Assembly (NCBI GenBank): GCA_024693845.1
Contig: JAILKJ010000036.1
Span: forward strand, 1 to 60,677
Source: Lachnospiraceae bacterium
GTDB taxonomy: Bacteria; Bacillota; Clostridia; Lachnospirales; Lachnospiraceae
Direction: 5' to 3'
DNA length: 60,677 bases
Positions 50,388-58,532 of the stretch are shown piece by piece (position 1 is the first letter of the stretch; each line of letters starts with the position of its first letter). The notes beneath the pieces were generated by a model that did not search any database, was not told the origin of the DNA, and saw only the letters and a list, made by a program, of their open reading frames with translations. The position numbers and the translations under genes are program-made.

Positions 50388-51689
50388 ATGGGAACGATTT
50401 ATATCACGGGGCACAAAAATCCGGATTTGGACAGCGTCTGCAGCGCATACGGCTATGCGAAACTGATGAATCTGCAGGATCCCGAAAACACCTACGTGCC
50501 TGTCAGATGCGGGCATCTTTCCGCTACCACCAGAACCATTCTCGAACAACTTGATATAGAGATCCCGGAGTATAAACGCGATATCTACCCTAAGGTTAGA
50601 GATGTCATGCTCAGCAAGGATCCCGGTATTGACGCCGATGATCCGCTGACCGCCGTTGCCGCCATTCACGAGGCAAATACCCCCAGTGCCATTCCTGTAT
50701 TCGAAAAGAACGAATTCTACGGCCTGCTGACGGTGGACGATATCACCAACTGGACTATGCAGGAGCTCTCCCGGGACAATAAGATCACACAGATCCCCAA
50801 GGTCAGGGATATCATGACAAAGCAGGAGCCGGGTATCGAAGGCGATGAGCTTTTTGACGAGGGTAAGGCCATGCTCCAAAGCTCCAGCAAGCGGGGGCTG
50901 GCCGTATACGAGGACGGCAAATATGCAGGATATGTGACGAGACGGTGCTTTCTGAAAACACCGAAGAACAACGTGATCCTGGTGGACCACAACGAGTCCA
51001 GGCAGAGCATTCAGGGAATAGAGACCGCAAACATCGTGGGCATCATCGACCACCACAGGCTGGATGCCATCAAGACCGAGCACCCCATCTTTATCTGTTC
51101 CGAGCCTCTGGGAAGCACCTGTACCATCGTCTACCAGCAGTTCATACGCAACAACCGTACCCCGGATCCGCTGACGGCAAAAGTGCTCCTCACGGGTCTT
51201 ATCTCGGATACTCTTCTTTTGAAGAGCCCCACCACCACCGGCGACGATTCGGTTGCCGCCCATGTTCTGGCATCCATCTGCCGGATCAACCTGGAGGAAT
51301 ATGGTTTATCCATGTTCTCCTGTCTGGAAGGATTGAAAGAAAGGGATCCGAAGGCTGCCATTGTGTCAGACTTCAAGACCTATTCAGAGAATGGTTTAAA
51401 ACTGGGTATCGGACAGTGCGAAGTTACCACACTGAACGATCTGAAAGATTATGCGCAGATCTATGCCGATGCGCTTGAGGATGTGCGCACCATGCAGGGC
51501 CTCAGCTGGGCTGTGCTCATGATCACGGATGTCATCCACGAACACAGCGCCCTGATCTGTACCGACTACAGAGGCAACCGGCACCTGCCCTATAAAACGA
51601 TCTCGAAGAATATTTTTGACATGCCCGACGTAATGAGCCGTAAGAAACAGCTCCTTCCCGAGATCATACATGCCATGGAAGAATACTGA
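50388..51689 (+). CDS. ppaC: CBS-domain manganese-dependent inorganic pyrophosphatase (family II)
   Basis: A 433-residue family II pyrophosphatase that splits PPi to phosphate. The DHH half shows GHKNPDLDSVCSA (8-20) and, after the insert, IIDHHRLDA. A pair of CBS domains (about 65-200: KVRDVMLSKDPGIDADDPL, KVRDIMTKQEPGIEGDEL) interrupts it, giving adenine-nucleotide control. The DRTGG domain of longer homologues is absent, consistent with the length. The DHHA2 half has LLKSPTTTGDD and KLGIGQCEV. It is a single-gene unit with its own promoter, ending 8 bp from the convergent zinc-ribbon gene. Confidence 0.93.
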   Translation: MGTIYITGHKNPDLDSVCSAYGYAKLMNLQDPENTYVPVRCGHLSATTRTILEQLDIEIPEYKRDIYPKVRDVMLSKDPGIDADDPLTAVAAIHEANTPSAIPVFEKNEFYGLLTVDDITNWTMQELSRDNKITQIPKVRDIMTKQEPGIEGDELFDEGKAMLQSSSKRGLAVYEDGKYAGYVTRRCFLKTPKNNVILVDHNESRQSIQGIETANIVGIIDHHRLDAIKTEHPIFICSEPLGSTCTIVYQQFIRNNRTPDPLTAKVLLTGLISDTLLLKSPTTTGDDSVAAHVLASICRINLEEYGLSMFSCLEGLKERDPKAAIVSDFKTYSENGLKLGIGQCEVTTLNDLKDYAQIYADALEDVRTMQGLSWAVLMITDVIHEHSALICTDYRGNRHLPYKTISKNIFDMPDVMSRKKQLLPEIIHAMEEY

Positions 51690-51697
51690 CGTTTTCG

Positions 51698-52990
51698 CTA
51701 GTTATATTTCAGTTCCACCAAAGCCCAGTCATCCGTGGTGATCTCATACTTGGTCCCACAGTAGGGGCAGGTTCTGTTTTTCGTTGCATCAAAGCTGGCA
51801 CCGCAAGCCGGACAGGCAATACCCGTCATGGAAAAATTCAGGTTCACGGGGATGTCGGTACGCCTTCTGAAGGTCGCACTGAACACCTCACTCTTTGCAT
51901 GGATCTTGTTTTCTTCAGCATACAGCACATCAAAATACGCCTTGGTCACCACCGTTACGAAGCTTCCCTCATCCCGAAAACCGATGCAGCCCAGCGCCCC
52001 GCCGTAGTTCAGATCGATGATGTTCTTCATCTTCGGATCCAGGCCGGCTCCCTCGTAAAACAGAAGCTCCCGTTCATCTTCGGAAAACACCGCCGTTTTG
52101 ATCAGGGACAGCGCCTTACTGGTAAAGTACTCGAAGGAAAACTCCGGGCTGACCTTTTTCATTCGCGTCTCGAAGCTTCTCCGAGAGCCTGCGGTTCCCA
52201 TTTTTCCAGCAGAAGCGATAGCCCTGACGATCAGTCGCAGGATCAGGAAATACCCATACAGGATATAGGCCAGAACAACGCTTCCCAGAGTAAGGCCCAG
52301 CAGAACCGCGATGAGGTTCGGAATGCTTTTGATCAGATTCTGGGGCAAAAATACAGCCCCGTTCAGAATGCAGCCCAGGATATACAGACCCGCCAGCGTG
52401 CCTGCATAGAAGCGGAGGTAATCCGTTTTAAATTCCCTTTTGGTCAGTCCCGCATCATCCAGAAAATAATAGGAAGTAACCTTCGGGAAAAGATCATCCA
52501 TCTGAAATTTGGTGCCGCAGTAGGAACAGCCGTCCTGCAGAGCCGCAATGGTGGAAACAGCACCGCAATTGGGACAGCAGATGGGATCGTTGTCCGGGTG
52601 CGCACCCGATACCACATCCGTTATGGTTTCGTACAGCACACTTTTACGGTTATCGGAAAAACGCACCGCACCGTCTTTTTTCACCTTACGTTTCACGCCG
52701 AATGGACTGAAGCAGACCGTGCTCACATAATGGGCATCCTGCCAGTTACTGCCTGAAATGAAGCCCTTATTCTTATCTTCATAGCTTCTGGAATAAATAT
52801 CATACTCCATTTCAAGGCCCTTTTTCTTCAACCTCTCATACTGCAGCTTTAAGACATAGGTTATGTCATTGTCCGCAAAGGTGATGTTCTTTCCCTTGCA
52901 GATAGCATCTCCCAGGGATGCACGAAACTCCTGCAGTTTGCCGTTGAAAACTCTTGAAACCTCTTTGATATTGAAAAAGTTGTAACCCAT
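51698..52990 (-). CDS. Zinc-ribbon membrane protein with Tim44-like domain
   Basis: A 430-residue protein. The start is the ATG at 52990 (MGYNFFNIKEVSRVF), 9 bp after a GAGGGGG site. The first part is soluble, with a zinc ribbon CPNCGAV...CSYCGTKF (about 140-165). Two helices follow (about 195-260), then a Tim44-like region with FSFEYFTSKALSLIKTAVFSED, and a second zinc ribbon CPACGASF...CPYCGTKY near the end. This resembles Firmicute zinc-ribbon/Tim44-like proteins of unknown role at the membrane. It follows a lipoprotein gene by 4 bp, so the two likely work together. Confidence 0.75.
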   Translation of the reverse strand: MGYNFFNIKEVSRVFNGKLQEFRASLGDAICKGKNITFADNDITYVLKLQYERLKKKGLEMEYDIYSRSYEDKNKGFISGSNWQDAHYVSTVCFSPFGVKRKVKKDGAVRFSDNRKSVLYETITDVVSGAHPDNDPICCPNCGAVSTIAALQDGCSYCGTKFQMDDLFPKVTSYYFLDDAGLTKREFKTDYLRFYAGTLAGLYILGCILNGAVFLPQNLIKSIPNLIAVLLGLTLGSVVLAYILYGYFLILRLIVRAIASAGKMGTAGSRRSFETRMKKVSPEFSFEYFTSKALSLIKTAVFSEDERELLFYEGAGLDPKMKNIIDLNYGGALGCIGFRDEGSFVTVVTKAYFDVLYAEENKIHAKSEVFSATFRRRTDIPVNLNFSMTGIACPACGASFDATKNRTCPYCGTKYEITTDDWALVELKYN

Positions 52991-52994
52991 ATTG

Positions 52995-53519
52995 TCATTC
53001 CCCCTCAAGAATGTAATCCTTCACATTAAAGGTTTCCTCTGTCCTCTCTTCCGTTTCCGTTATCCCCGATACAAACTCGGTCACATAGGTATCACCCGAA
53101 GTACGGTCGATATAATAGCGGACCAGAGCTCCCGTGTAAGAGCGGTACAGCACTACGATCTGTGCATCATCACTTGATTCGATATTCCAGTAAAAAGTGT
53201 ACTCGTCGGATCCTTCCTTCTCCTTCAGATCGGGATTGTTGATGCAGCAGTAATTCCGGATGGCCGCGAGGGCCTCCTCGTCGGTGAGGTTCTGCTGCTC
53301 GACATTCTCCTCCTCCGGTTGTGCCTCTGCTTGTTCATCCGTCTGTTCTGTCTCTGCCGGCTCACTTACCTCTTCTTGTGTCTGTTCTGTCTCTGCCGGT
53401 TCACTTACCTGCGTTTCTACCTCTTGCTCAGTTTCTGTCAGCGCAGATTCCTTCTTCCCGCAGGCTGCCAGCAACAGGATCAGCAGGATGCAGATCATCA
53501 TGTTTCGTATTTTTCTCAT
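52995..53519 (-). CDS. Lipoprotein with acidic repeat linker
   Basis: A 174-residue exported lipoprotein: signal peptide 1-19 with lipobox LLLAACG (lipid on Cys20), then a linker of E/Q/T/P repeats including two copies of EVSEPAETEQT (coded by a 39-bp direct repeat), then a small C-terminal domain (about 75-174) with DEALAAIRNYCCINNPDL and YTGALVRYYIDRTSGDTYVTEF. The C-terminal domain looks beta-rich and globular; I cannot name it. It has an extended -10 promoter and heads a two-gene unit with the zinc-ribbon membrane protein. Confidence 0.75.
   Translation of the reverse strand: MRKIRNMMICILLILLLAACGKKESALTETEQEVETQVSEPAETEQTQEEVSEPAETEQTDEQAEAQPEEENVEQQNLTDEEALAAIRNYCCINNPDLKEKEGSDEYTFYWNIESSDDAQIVVLYRSYTGALVRYYIDRTSGDTYVTEFVSGITETEERTEETFNVKDYILEGE
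53341..53410 (-). repeat. Direct repeat of 31 bp spaced 39 bp apart in the lipoprotein linker
   Basis: Two copies differ by one base (C/T) and code for the repeated EVSEPAETEQT segment. In-frame expansion or loss would lengthen or shorten the surface linker without breaking the gene. Confidence 0.8.
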
Positions 53520-53573
53520 AGCGCACTCCTCATCGTCGTTGTATCTTAAAGATCCACACTCTCATCAATCCAC

Positions 53574-53582
53574 AGTATATCA
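53574..53582 (-). promoter_or_regulatory. Extended -10 promoter of the lipoprotein/zinc-ribbon unit
   Basis: On the minus strand TGATATACT matches TGnTATAAT in five of six -10 bases, 55 bp before the lipoprotein start. An ATGAGGAG ribosome site follows. Confidence 0.5.
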
Positions 53583-53600
53583 TATAAATGGACGATCGTC

Positions 53601-54163
53601 TCAGCGCTTTTCGTTTACGTATGTCGTGACGCGGTTCTGAATGAGATCGGCGGTTTCATCCAGCAGCGCTTTCAGCTCCTCATAGGTCCAGCCGGTCTTA
53701 TCACCCACATCCTTCTTTGAGCCAAGCACGGTCTTAACATTAAAGCTGGAGGAAACGTAATACTGCTTTCCGTCTATCTCCATGGCTTTTTCAACCGAAG
53801 GCAGAAGGTCCTCTTTACTGACCATATCATCCTTTTCCAGATAGGGAGTAAGGTCTTCCAGAATACCCTTTGTCACAAAGGGTTCAACGGGAATGTAACT
53901 CAGATCCAGGATGTCCGGAGCATTACCTGCCAAAATATCGGCAGTCATTCTGGTCTCGCAGTCTTCCGTTCCGCTGTAGTCCTTGAATTCAATTTTATAT
54001 TTGTCATTTTCTTTATTGAATTTAATAGCTGCGGTTTTGACCTCATCAACGATGCCCCACATGGACCCGAAGGTAATGGTGATCTTGTCCTCTGCCTGAT
54101 CCGGATCTGCTTTTTTTCACGTAGGCATGATCCAAAAGCGTAAATTCATCATTACCTCTCCTT
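53601..54163 (-). pseudogene. Remnant of an extracellular solute-binding protein gene (frameshifted and truncated)
   Basis: The main open stretch codes for 153 residues resembling the first part of an ABC sugar-type solute-binding domain: KITITFGSMWGIVDEVKTAA, NKENDKYKIEFKDYSG, DILAGNAPDILDLSY, YLEKDDM. It has no signal peptide and stops after WTYEELKALLDETADLIQ. Upstream, another frame codes NDEFTLLDHAYVKK; joining it to ADPDQAEDKITI needs one base removed from the A7 tract (54111-54117). A leftover ribosome site (AAGGAGAGG, 54155-54163) drives only 11 codons. Related full-length proteins have a propeller before the binding domain, so both ends are lost. Confidence 0.8.
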
Positions 54164-54178
54164 AAAGTGTTTATTTCA

Positions 54179-54409
54179 TCACTGCATAAACCCGCAGTTT
54201 GCCTTTGTGGGTCCTTCATCACCGGACTCGTAATGGGCACGAAAGGCCATGTTGATGTCCCGGATCTCCCGCTTCCCGTCTATGTAGTCCTGGTACATTT
54301 CAACCAGGCCGCTTGCACAGCCATCGCAGGAGCCGTTGATATTACCAATGGATTCGGCAACGATCCGCTCCCGTTCTTCCCTTGTTGTATCCTTGATCAA
54401 TATGCTCAT
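54179..54409 (-). CDS. Small conserved-looking protein with CDGC motif
   Basis: A 76-residue soluble protein. The start is the ATG at 54409 (MSILIKDTTREERERIV), with GGGAG 8 bp upstream; an ATG five codons earlier lacks a site. A central NGSCDGCASGLVEMYQDYIDGKREIRDINMAF segment has a CxxC pair, and a third Cys lies near the end (KANCGFMQ). I believe similar small proteins are common in Lachnospiraceae, but no function is known to me. Three cysteines could bind a metal or form a redox switch. It may use an extended -10 box (TGGTAAAAT) about 45 bp upstream. Confidence 0.7.
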   Translation of the reverse strand: MSILIKDTTREERERIVAESIGNINGSCDGCASGLVEMYQDYIDGKREIRDINMAFRAHYESGDEGPTKANCGFMQ

Positions 54410-54486
54410 CACCATTACTCCCATCTGTTCTTATGTCATATCCTGATTTTACCACAGGAGCGCAGGCTATGGGTATCCATTAATGC

Positions 54487-54515
54487 ACAAAAAAGAGCGG
54501 CTTACAAGCCGCCCT
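54487..54515 (-). terminator. Rho-independent terminator of the small membrane protein gene
   Basis: On the minus strand GCGGCTT / AAGCCGC, extended by flanking pairs, with a 2-nt loop, followed by six Ts. It starts just past the stop of the 74-residue membrane protein. Confidence 0.85.
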
Positions 54516-54518
54516 TTC

Positions 54519-54743
54519 TTAAATCGCTTTTCTGGGTTGTACAAAGAACGAAATGATAAGGCCGATCAGGATAAACGGCAATGCCACCTGTACAAGCCCC
54601 GCCAGGATCGCTCCGATGATGATCACCGGAAGAAGTGCGATGGTAAATACCAGTTTGGAAATCCCCCAGGCTGCCTTCAGTGACCAGATCACGATCCTGC
54701 CTGCAAACGCCAGTGCGCATATCACAAATAATAATGTCAACAT
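54519..54743 (-). CDS. Small two-helix membrane protein
   Basis: A 74-residue hydrophobic protein. The start is the ATG at 54743 (MLTLLFVICALAF), with GAGGGAA upstream; a longer frame has no site. Two or three helices cover about 2-20, 28-48 and 50-68, with a basic C-terminus (VQPRKAI). It has no family I recognise. It is a single-gene unit with a strong terminator right behind it, which supports it being real despite the size. Confidence 0.65.
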   Translation of the reverse strand: MLTLLFVICALAFAGRIVIWSLKAAWGISKLVFTIALLPVIIIGAILAGLVQVALPFILIGLIISFFVQPRKAI

Positions 54744-54909
54744 ATCTTTTCCCTCCTCATAGTTGGCTGTGTATGTGTTCTTATACTGATATTCTAAAGC
54801 CAAAACTCATCGGTTTCAGCCTGATATGCGCCAAATTTCCTGCCATTACCGGGTTGTTTTCCCACAAGGAGATGCATTTTTGCGGAATATCTCCACAGAT
54901 CCGAAAGTA

Positions 54910-55659
54910 TCATTCCTCCGTTGTCCATTTATCCCGGAAGACTACCTGCTGATAGTACTCATATCTTTCGTAGGTTCCGGTTTTCACAAAGAACTCTTTT
55001 CCCCAGGAAGAGACTCTGACCAATCCGCTTTCCGTGATACCCACAACGCTCATGGTATGACCGTTCTTTGTTTTCTGAACAGCCTTCCCATTAATATCAT
55101 ACAGGGTCATGGGACGGACGCTTACAATGATGGGGCCCTTCTCAAGACGCATTTCTATGTCCCTGGGCTTGAGTCTGATGGGGTTCAGCCTGGCCCGGAT
55201 GCCGTGCTTTTTCATGTAATGCTCAAAGCGATATTTACTTGACTCTTTTGTAGTCCCGTATCCGTCCTCATAAGGCATATCTTCATTGGGATCGATATAA
55301 TCAAACATCAGGAACTTGTTATGGTTGTCCGTTGTGCAATAGAAATCTACAGCCAGCTCATTGAAGTTCGGTTTCCCCTCCGGATCCAGCATGGAGTATC
55401 CGAAGGCCTTTTGAAATTCTTCTTCGTGTCCGTAAAAATGCAGGAAGATCGTATTGACAAGAGCGACGTATCCGCAGCCCTCCGACGCAAGCCGCTTGAG
55501 AAAATTCGTCGCCTGCTCATCAGACCGGTATTTTTTGTGCTTTTTCAGGATATGGACATACTTCAGAGGGTCCTTCTCGGGAAGCAGCTGGCTTCCCCCG
55601 AAAGGCCCCTTTTCATCAAAAACAAATCCGTAACTTTCCAAACGATCCTTCGATTCCAT
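54910..55659 (-). CDS. C39-like (papain-type fold) cysteine peptidase family protein, cytosolic
   Basis: A 249-residue protein with a peptidase C39-like layout: a catalytic-type Cys in LASEGCGYVALVNTIF (about 58-73), a His in KNGHTMSVVGI (about 206), and a trailing SSWGKEFF where the third active-site residue normally lies nearby. There is no signal peptide, no ABC transporter domain and no GG-leader substrate gene beside it, so it is not a standard bacteriocin processor. It begins 11 bp after the GH3 beta-glucosidase, as the last gene of the sugar operon. Activity and target are unknown. Confidence 0.72.
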   Translation of the reverse strand: MESKDRLESYGFVFDEKGPFGGSQLLPEKDPLKYVHILKKHKKYRSDEQATNFLKRLASEGCGYVALVNTIFLHFYGHEEEFQKAFGYSMLDPEGKPNFNELAVDFYCTTDNHNKFLMFDYIDPNEDMPYEDGYGTTKESSKYRFEHYMKKHGIRARLNPIRLKPRDIEMRLEKGPIIVSVRPMTLYDINGKAVQKTKNGHTMSVVGITESGLVRVSSWGKEFFVKTGTYERYEYYQQVVFRDKWTTEE

Positions 55660-55670
55660 CTACACCTCGA

Positions 55671-58505
55671 TCATCCGTAAATATACCCTTCCAGATCAGC
55701 CCATGGATTCTTGGGGTCAATGTCTTTTTCGAAGGTGAAACGCATCTCCTTCAGATTCAGACCGCCATTCATGAAGCGGAGTCTCATAACACCGTAGCGG
55801 GAGCTGAATAAGATCTTTCTGCGTACCGTCAGCTCCTGTCCGCCGCCATGGAAGGTGAATGCTCCACCCGGGATACCCTGAAAATAGACACCCACCGGGA
55901 TCTGGGCAAGCTCAGACAGATCGGAGCTGCCCACCATATCGATGAAGTAGCATCCTCTCTTTTGTACATCAAAGCCAAGGAAGAAGATCGCTCCCTTTTT
56001 CGTATTCACTTCGGAAAGATCGATTACGGTGCCATCCTTGATCTCAATATATGTAACGTCCGAAGGATCAAAGCTCTCCTCCTGCTCCTCATAGCCTGTC
56101 ACTTCCACCTTGTAAGGCTCACCGCAGAGTCTCTTCATGGCATTGGTGGTCATGAGAACACTGCAGATATTCTCAGCGCCGCGAACAAGCTGTCCTCTGG
56201 TGATCACGCCCTTTTCAAGAGCCTCCAGAGTATCATCGCCCGTTGCGTTTACGGTTGCATCCGGACATACGGCAAAGAAATCATTCTGTGCCAGCACCAA
56301 CCTCGAAAAACTGGTCTTGTCCACAGTCTTGCCCACATCTCCGATGTTTGCCCACCAGTCTGTCATCACTATACCCTTAAAGCCCCATTCCTTTCTGAGG
56401 ATGTTAGTGCTCAGATCGTGACGGCTGTTGGTCCAGATGCCGTTTACGGGACCGTATGTGGTCATAACGGAATCCGCATTCGCTTCTTTCACCGCGATCT
56501 CAAAGCCCTTCAGATAGATCTCTCTCAGTGCTCTTTCCGATATCACATTCTCTTCGCCATGCCGGTTGGTCTCCTGGTTATTGCCGCAGAAATGCTTCAA
56601 CGTTCCTGATACACCACTCTGTTTCAGACCTCTGATCTGCGCTGCCGCGATCTTACCGGTAACCAGCGGATCTTCACTGAAATACTCGAAGTTCCTGCCG
56701 TTCAGCGGATGTCTGTGAACATTCATACCCGGCCCCAGCAAAAAGTCCACGTTGTTCTTATTCATCTCCATACCCAGTCTGCTGTACAGCTCCGTATTCA
56801 GCCGGGTATTCCAGGTGCAGGCCAAAAGCGTACCATTGGGGAGACTGAAGGCCCTCGAACCGGAATCCAGTCTCATACCGCTGGGCCCGTCGGAACAGCA
56901 CCCTGCCGGGATCCCCAGCTCTTTGAGCCGCGGGCTGACACCGCCGAATGCCGCTGCCGTACCCGGCGTAACCTTCGGACTTCCCATTCCCTCTCCCCGG
57001 ATGATAACGGAAAGATCCTCGTCGGAAAGCTGTGCCAGAAAGTCCGCCATATCAGCTTTACCGTCTCTTACATCCTTAAGCTTAATGCCCTGATCGCCGG
57101 TGTAAGCCTTGCATTCCGGCCGGTCTGCCTTTGCTTCCTCCAGGTCCGTAAGGGGGAAGGCCTTCACTTTTTCCGTTTCCTTTACATAGGCTTCGTCAGC
57201 TTCGGACCAAACTGCCTTGATCCTGTCAAATTCCACCTGGGGTGCCATCTGCCTGCTCAGCTTCTCCATCAGGATCGTCTCCCGCAGAAGGAAGCTGCCG
57301 GCTTTGGTAAGGCTTCTGACATTCTGACCTGCATAGAAGACGTACTCGCCACCCTCCAACACATAGCAGCTTTCAAATCCCGCCGCGCCGCTCTCATCAT
57401 AAGAGGCAAAAGTGCAGGCCGGGATCTCCACGGAAAGGCTACAGCTCTCCCCGGGCTGCAGGGTATCTGTCTTGGCAAAGCCCACAAGGCTGATGGCAGG
57501 CTTACCCAACGCTCCCTGAGGCTTGGATACGTAAAACTGCACCACTTCCTTACCGGCTGCCTTTCCGGTATTTTTCACCGATGCGGAAAGAAGGATCTTA
57601 TCCGTCGGATCATTCACGGTATCGATAGCCTGCCCTGCACCATCCTGCAGCTTCATTCCCTCATCGCTCAGCGCAAAGGTGGTATAGGAAAGACCGAAGC
57701 CGAAGGGATACATCACCGCATCCTTGTGGAAAGTTTCATAATACCGATAGCCCACGTAAATATCTTCTACGTAAAAATTCCGTTCCAGATCACCGAAATT
57801 CCCATAGGCCGGTGCATCCTCGATCTTCCGAACGATGGTATCGGTGAGGTGGCCGCTGGGGCTTTCCTTTCCGAGAAGTACATCCACGCATCCGAGGCCG
57901 CCGATCTCACCACCCTGCCATGCATACAAAACGGCATCAGGGGCGATCTGATCGATCTCCTGCATATCCAGAACCGCACTGACATTCATGACCAGCACGA
58001 CCTTATCAAAGGCGCTTCTTACCTTGCTAAGCAGATCCGCCTCCTTTTCGGAAAGACGGTAAGCGCCTCTTTCATTCACATAGTCCTGCTCTTCACCGGC
58101 AGTCCTTCCGATGATCACCAGGGCAACCTCCGACCGGGTAGCCGCCTCAGACACGAGCTGCGTGGATACCTCCATCTCCTCCTGGGACCAGGGCTCGTTT
58201 CCGAAGCCCACACCTGCATCAAAAGGATGCTCTTTTTCAAACTCCTCGTACAGCTCCAGGAGCGTTTCGTCCAGCTGCATCTTTTCTTCTTTCAGGCCAT
58301 CCAGAATGCCCCATACCCTGGGTACATTTACCATACCGCCCGAACCTGTTCCGCTCTTATAATAGTTGTTCTGCATACGTCCGAAGACCGCCAGTTTGCA
58401 GTCCCTTTTCAGTGGCAGAACCTCCTTTTCGTTTTTCAGCAAAACAACGCCTTCTCTGACAGCCTGCCTTGCCAGGTTTTCGTATTCCTTCCAATCCAGA
58501 GTCAT
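55671..58505 (-). CDS. GH3 beta-glucosidase with reversed domain order
   Basis: A 944-residue glycoside hydrolase family 3 enzyme, with no signal peptide, so cytosolic. Domain order is reversed: the GH3 C-terminal-type sandwich comes first (about 10-275: LLKNEKEVLPLK, YPFGFGLSYTTF), then a fibronectin-like domain (about 300-400), a linker, and the catalytic barrel last (about 520-800). The barrel has KHFCGNNQETNRHGE (637-651) and the nucleophile Asp716 in VMTDWW. Reversed order is known in rumen beta-glucosidases (Butyrivibrio, Ruminococcus albus). It likely splits cellobiose or other beta-glucosides taken up by the cell, under control of the adjacent two-component system. Confidence 0.92.
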   Translation of the reverse strand: MTLDWKEYENLARQAVREGVVLLKNEKEVLPLKRDCKLAVFGRMQNNYYKSGTGSGGMVNVPRVWGILDGLKEEKMQLDETLLELYEEFEKEHPFDAGVGFGNEPWSQEEMEVSTQLVSEAATRSEVALVIIGRTAGEEQDYVNERGAYRLSEKEADLLSKVRSAFDKVVLVMNVSAVLDMQEIDQIAPDAVLYAWQGGEIGGLGCVDVLLGKESPSGHLTDTIVRKIEDAPAYGNFGDLERNFYVEDIYVGYRYYETFHKDAVMYPFGFGLSYTTFALSDEGMKLQDGAGQAIDTVNDPTDKILLSASVKNTGKAAGKEVVQFYVSKPQGALGKPAISLVGFAKTDTLQPGESCSLSVEIPACTFASYDESGAAGFESCYVLEGGEYVFYAGQNVRSLTKAGSFLLRETILMEKLSRQMAPQVEFDRIKAVWSEADEAYVKETEKVKAFPLTDLEEAKADRPECKAYTGDQGIKLKDVRDGKADMADFLAQLSDEDLSVIIRGEGMGSPKVTPGTAAAFGGVSPRLKELGIPAGCCSDGPSGMRLDSGSRAFSLPNGTLLACTWNTRLNTELYSRLGMEMNKNNVDFLLGPGMNVHRHPLNGRNFEYFSEDPLVTGKIAAAQIRGLKQSGVSGTLKHFCGNNQETNRHGEENVISERALREIYLKGFEIAVKEANADSVMTTYGPVNGIWTNSRHDLSTNILRKEWGFKGIVMTDWWANIGDVGKTVDKTSFSRLVLAQNDFFAVCPDATVNATGDDTLEALEKGVITRGQLVRGAENICSVLMTTNAMKRLCGEPYKVEVTGYEEQEESFDPSDVTYIEIKDGTVIDLSEVNTKKGAIFFLGFDVQKRGCYFIDMVGSSDLSELAQIPVGVYFQGIPGGAFTFHGGGQELTVRRKILFSSRYGVMRLRFMNGGLNLKEMRFTFEKDIDPKNPWADLEGYIYG

Positions 58506-58532
58506 CTTCTTTTCCCCCTTATGATTTCTGAT

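Noticed and set aside
54868-54894. GGAGAT/ATCTCC inverted repeat after the C39-like gene as a terminator
   Set aside because: Only six pairs with a 15-nt loop and no T-run behind it; too weak to call.
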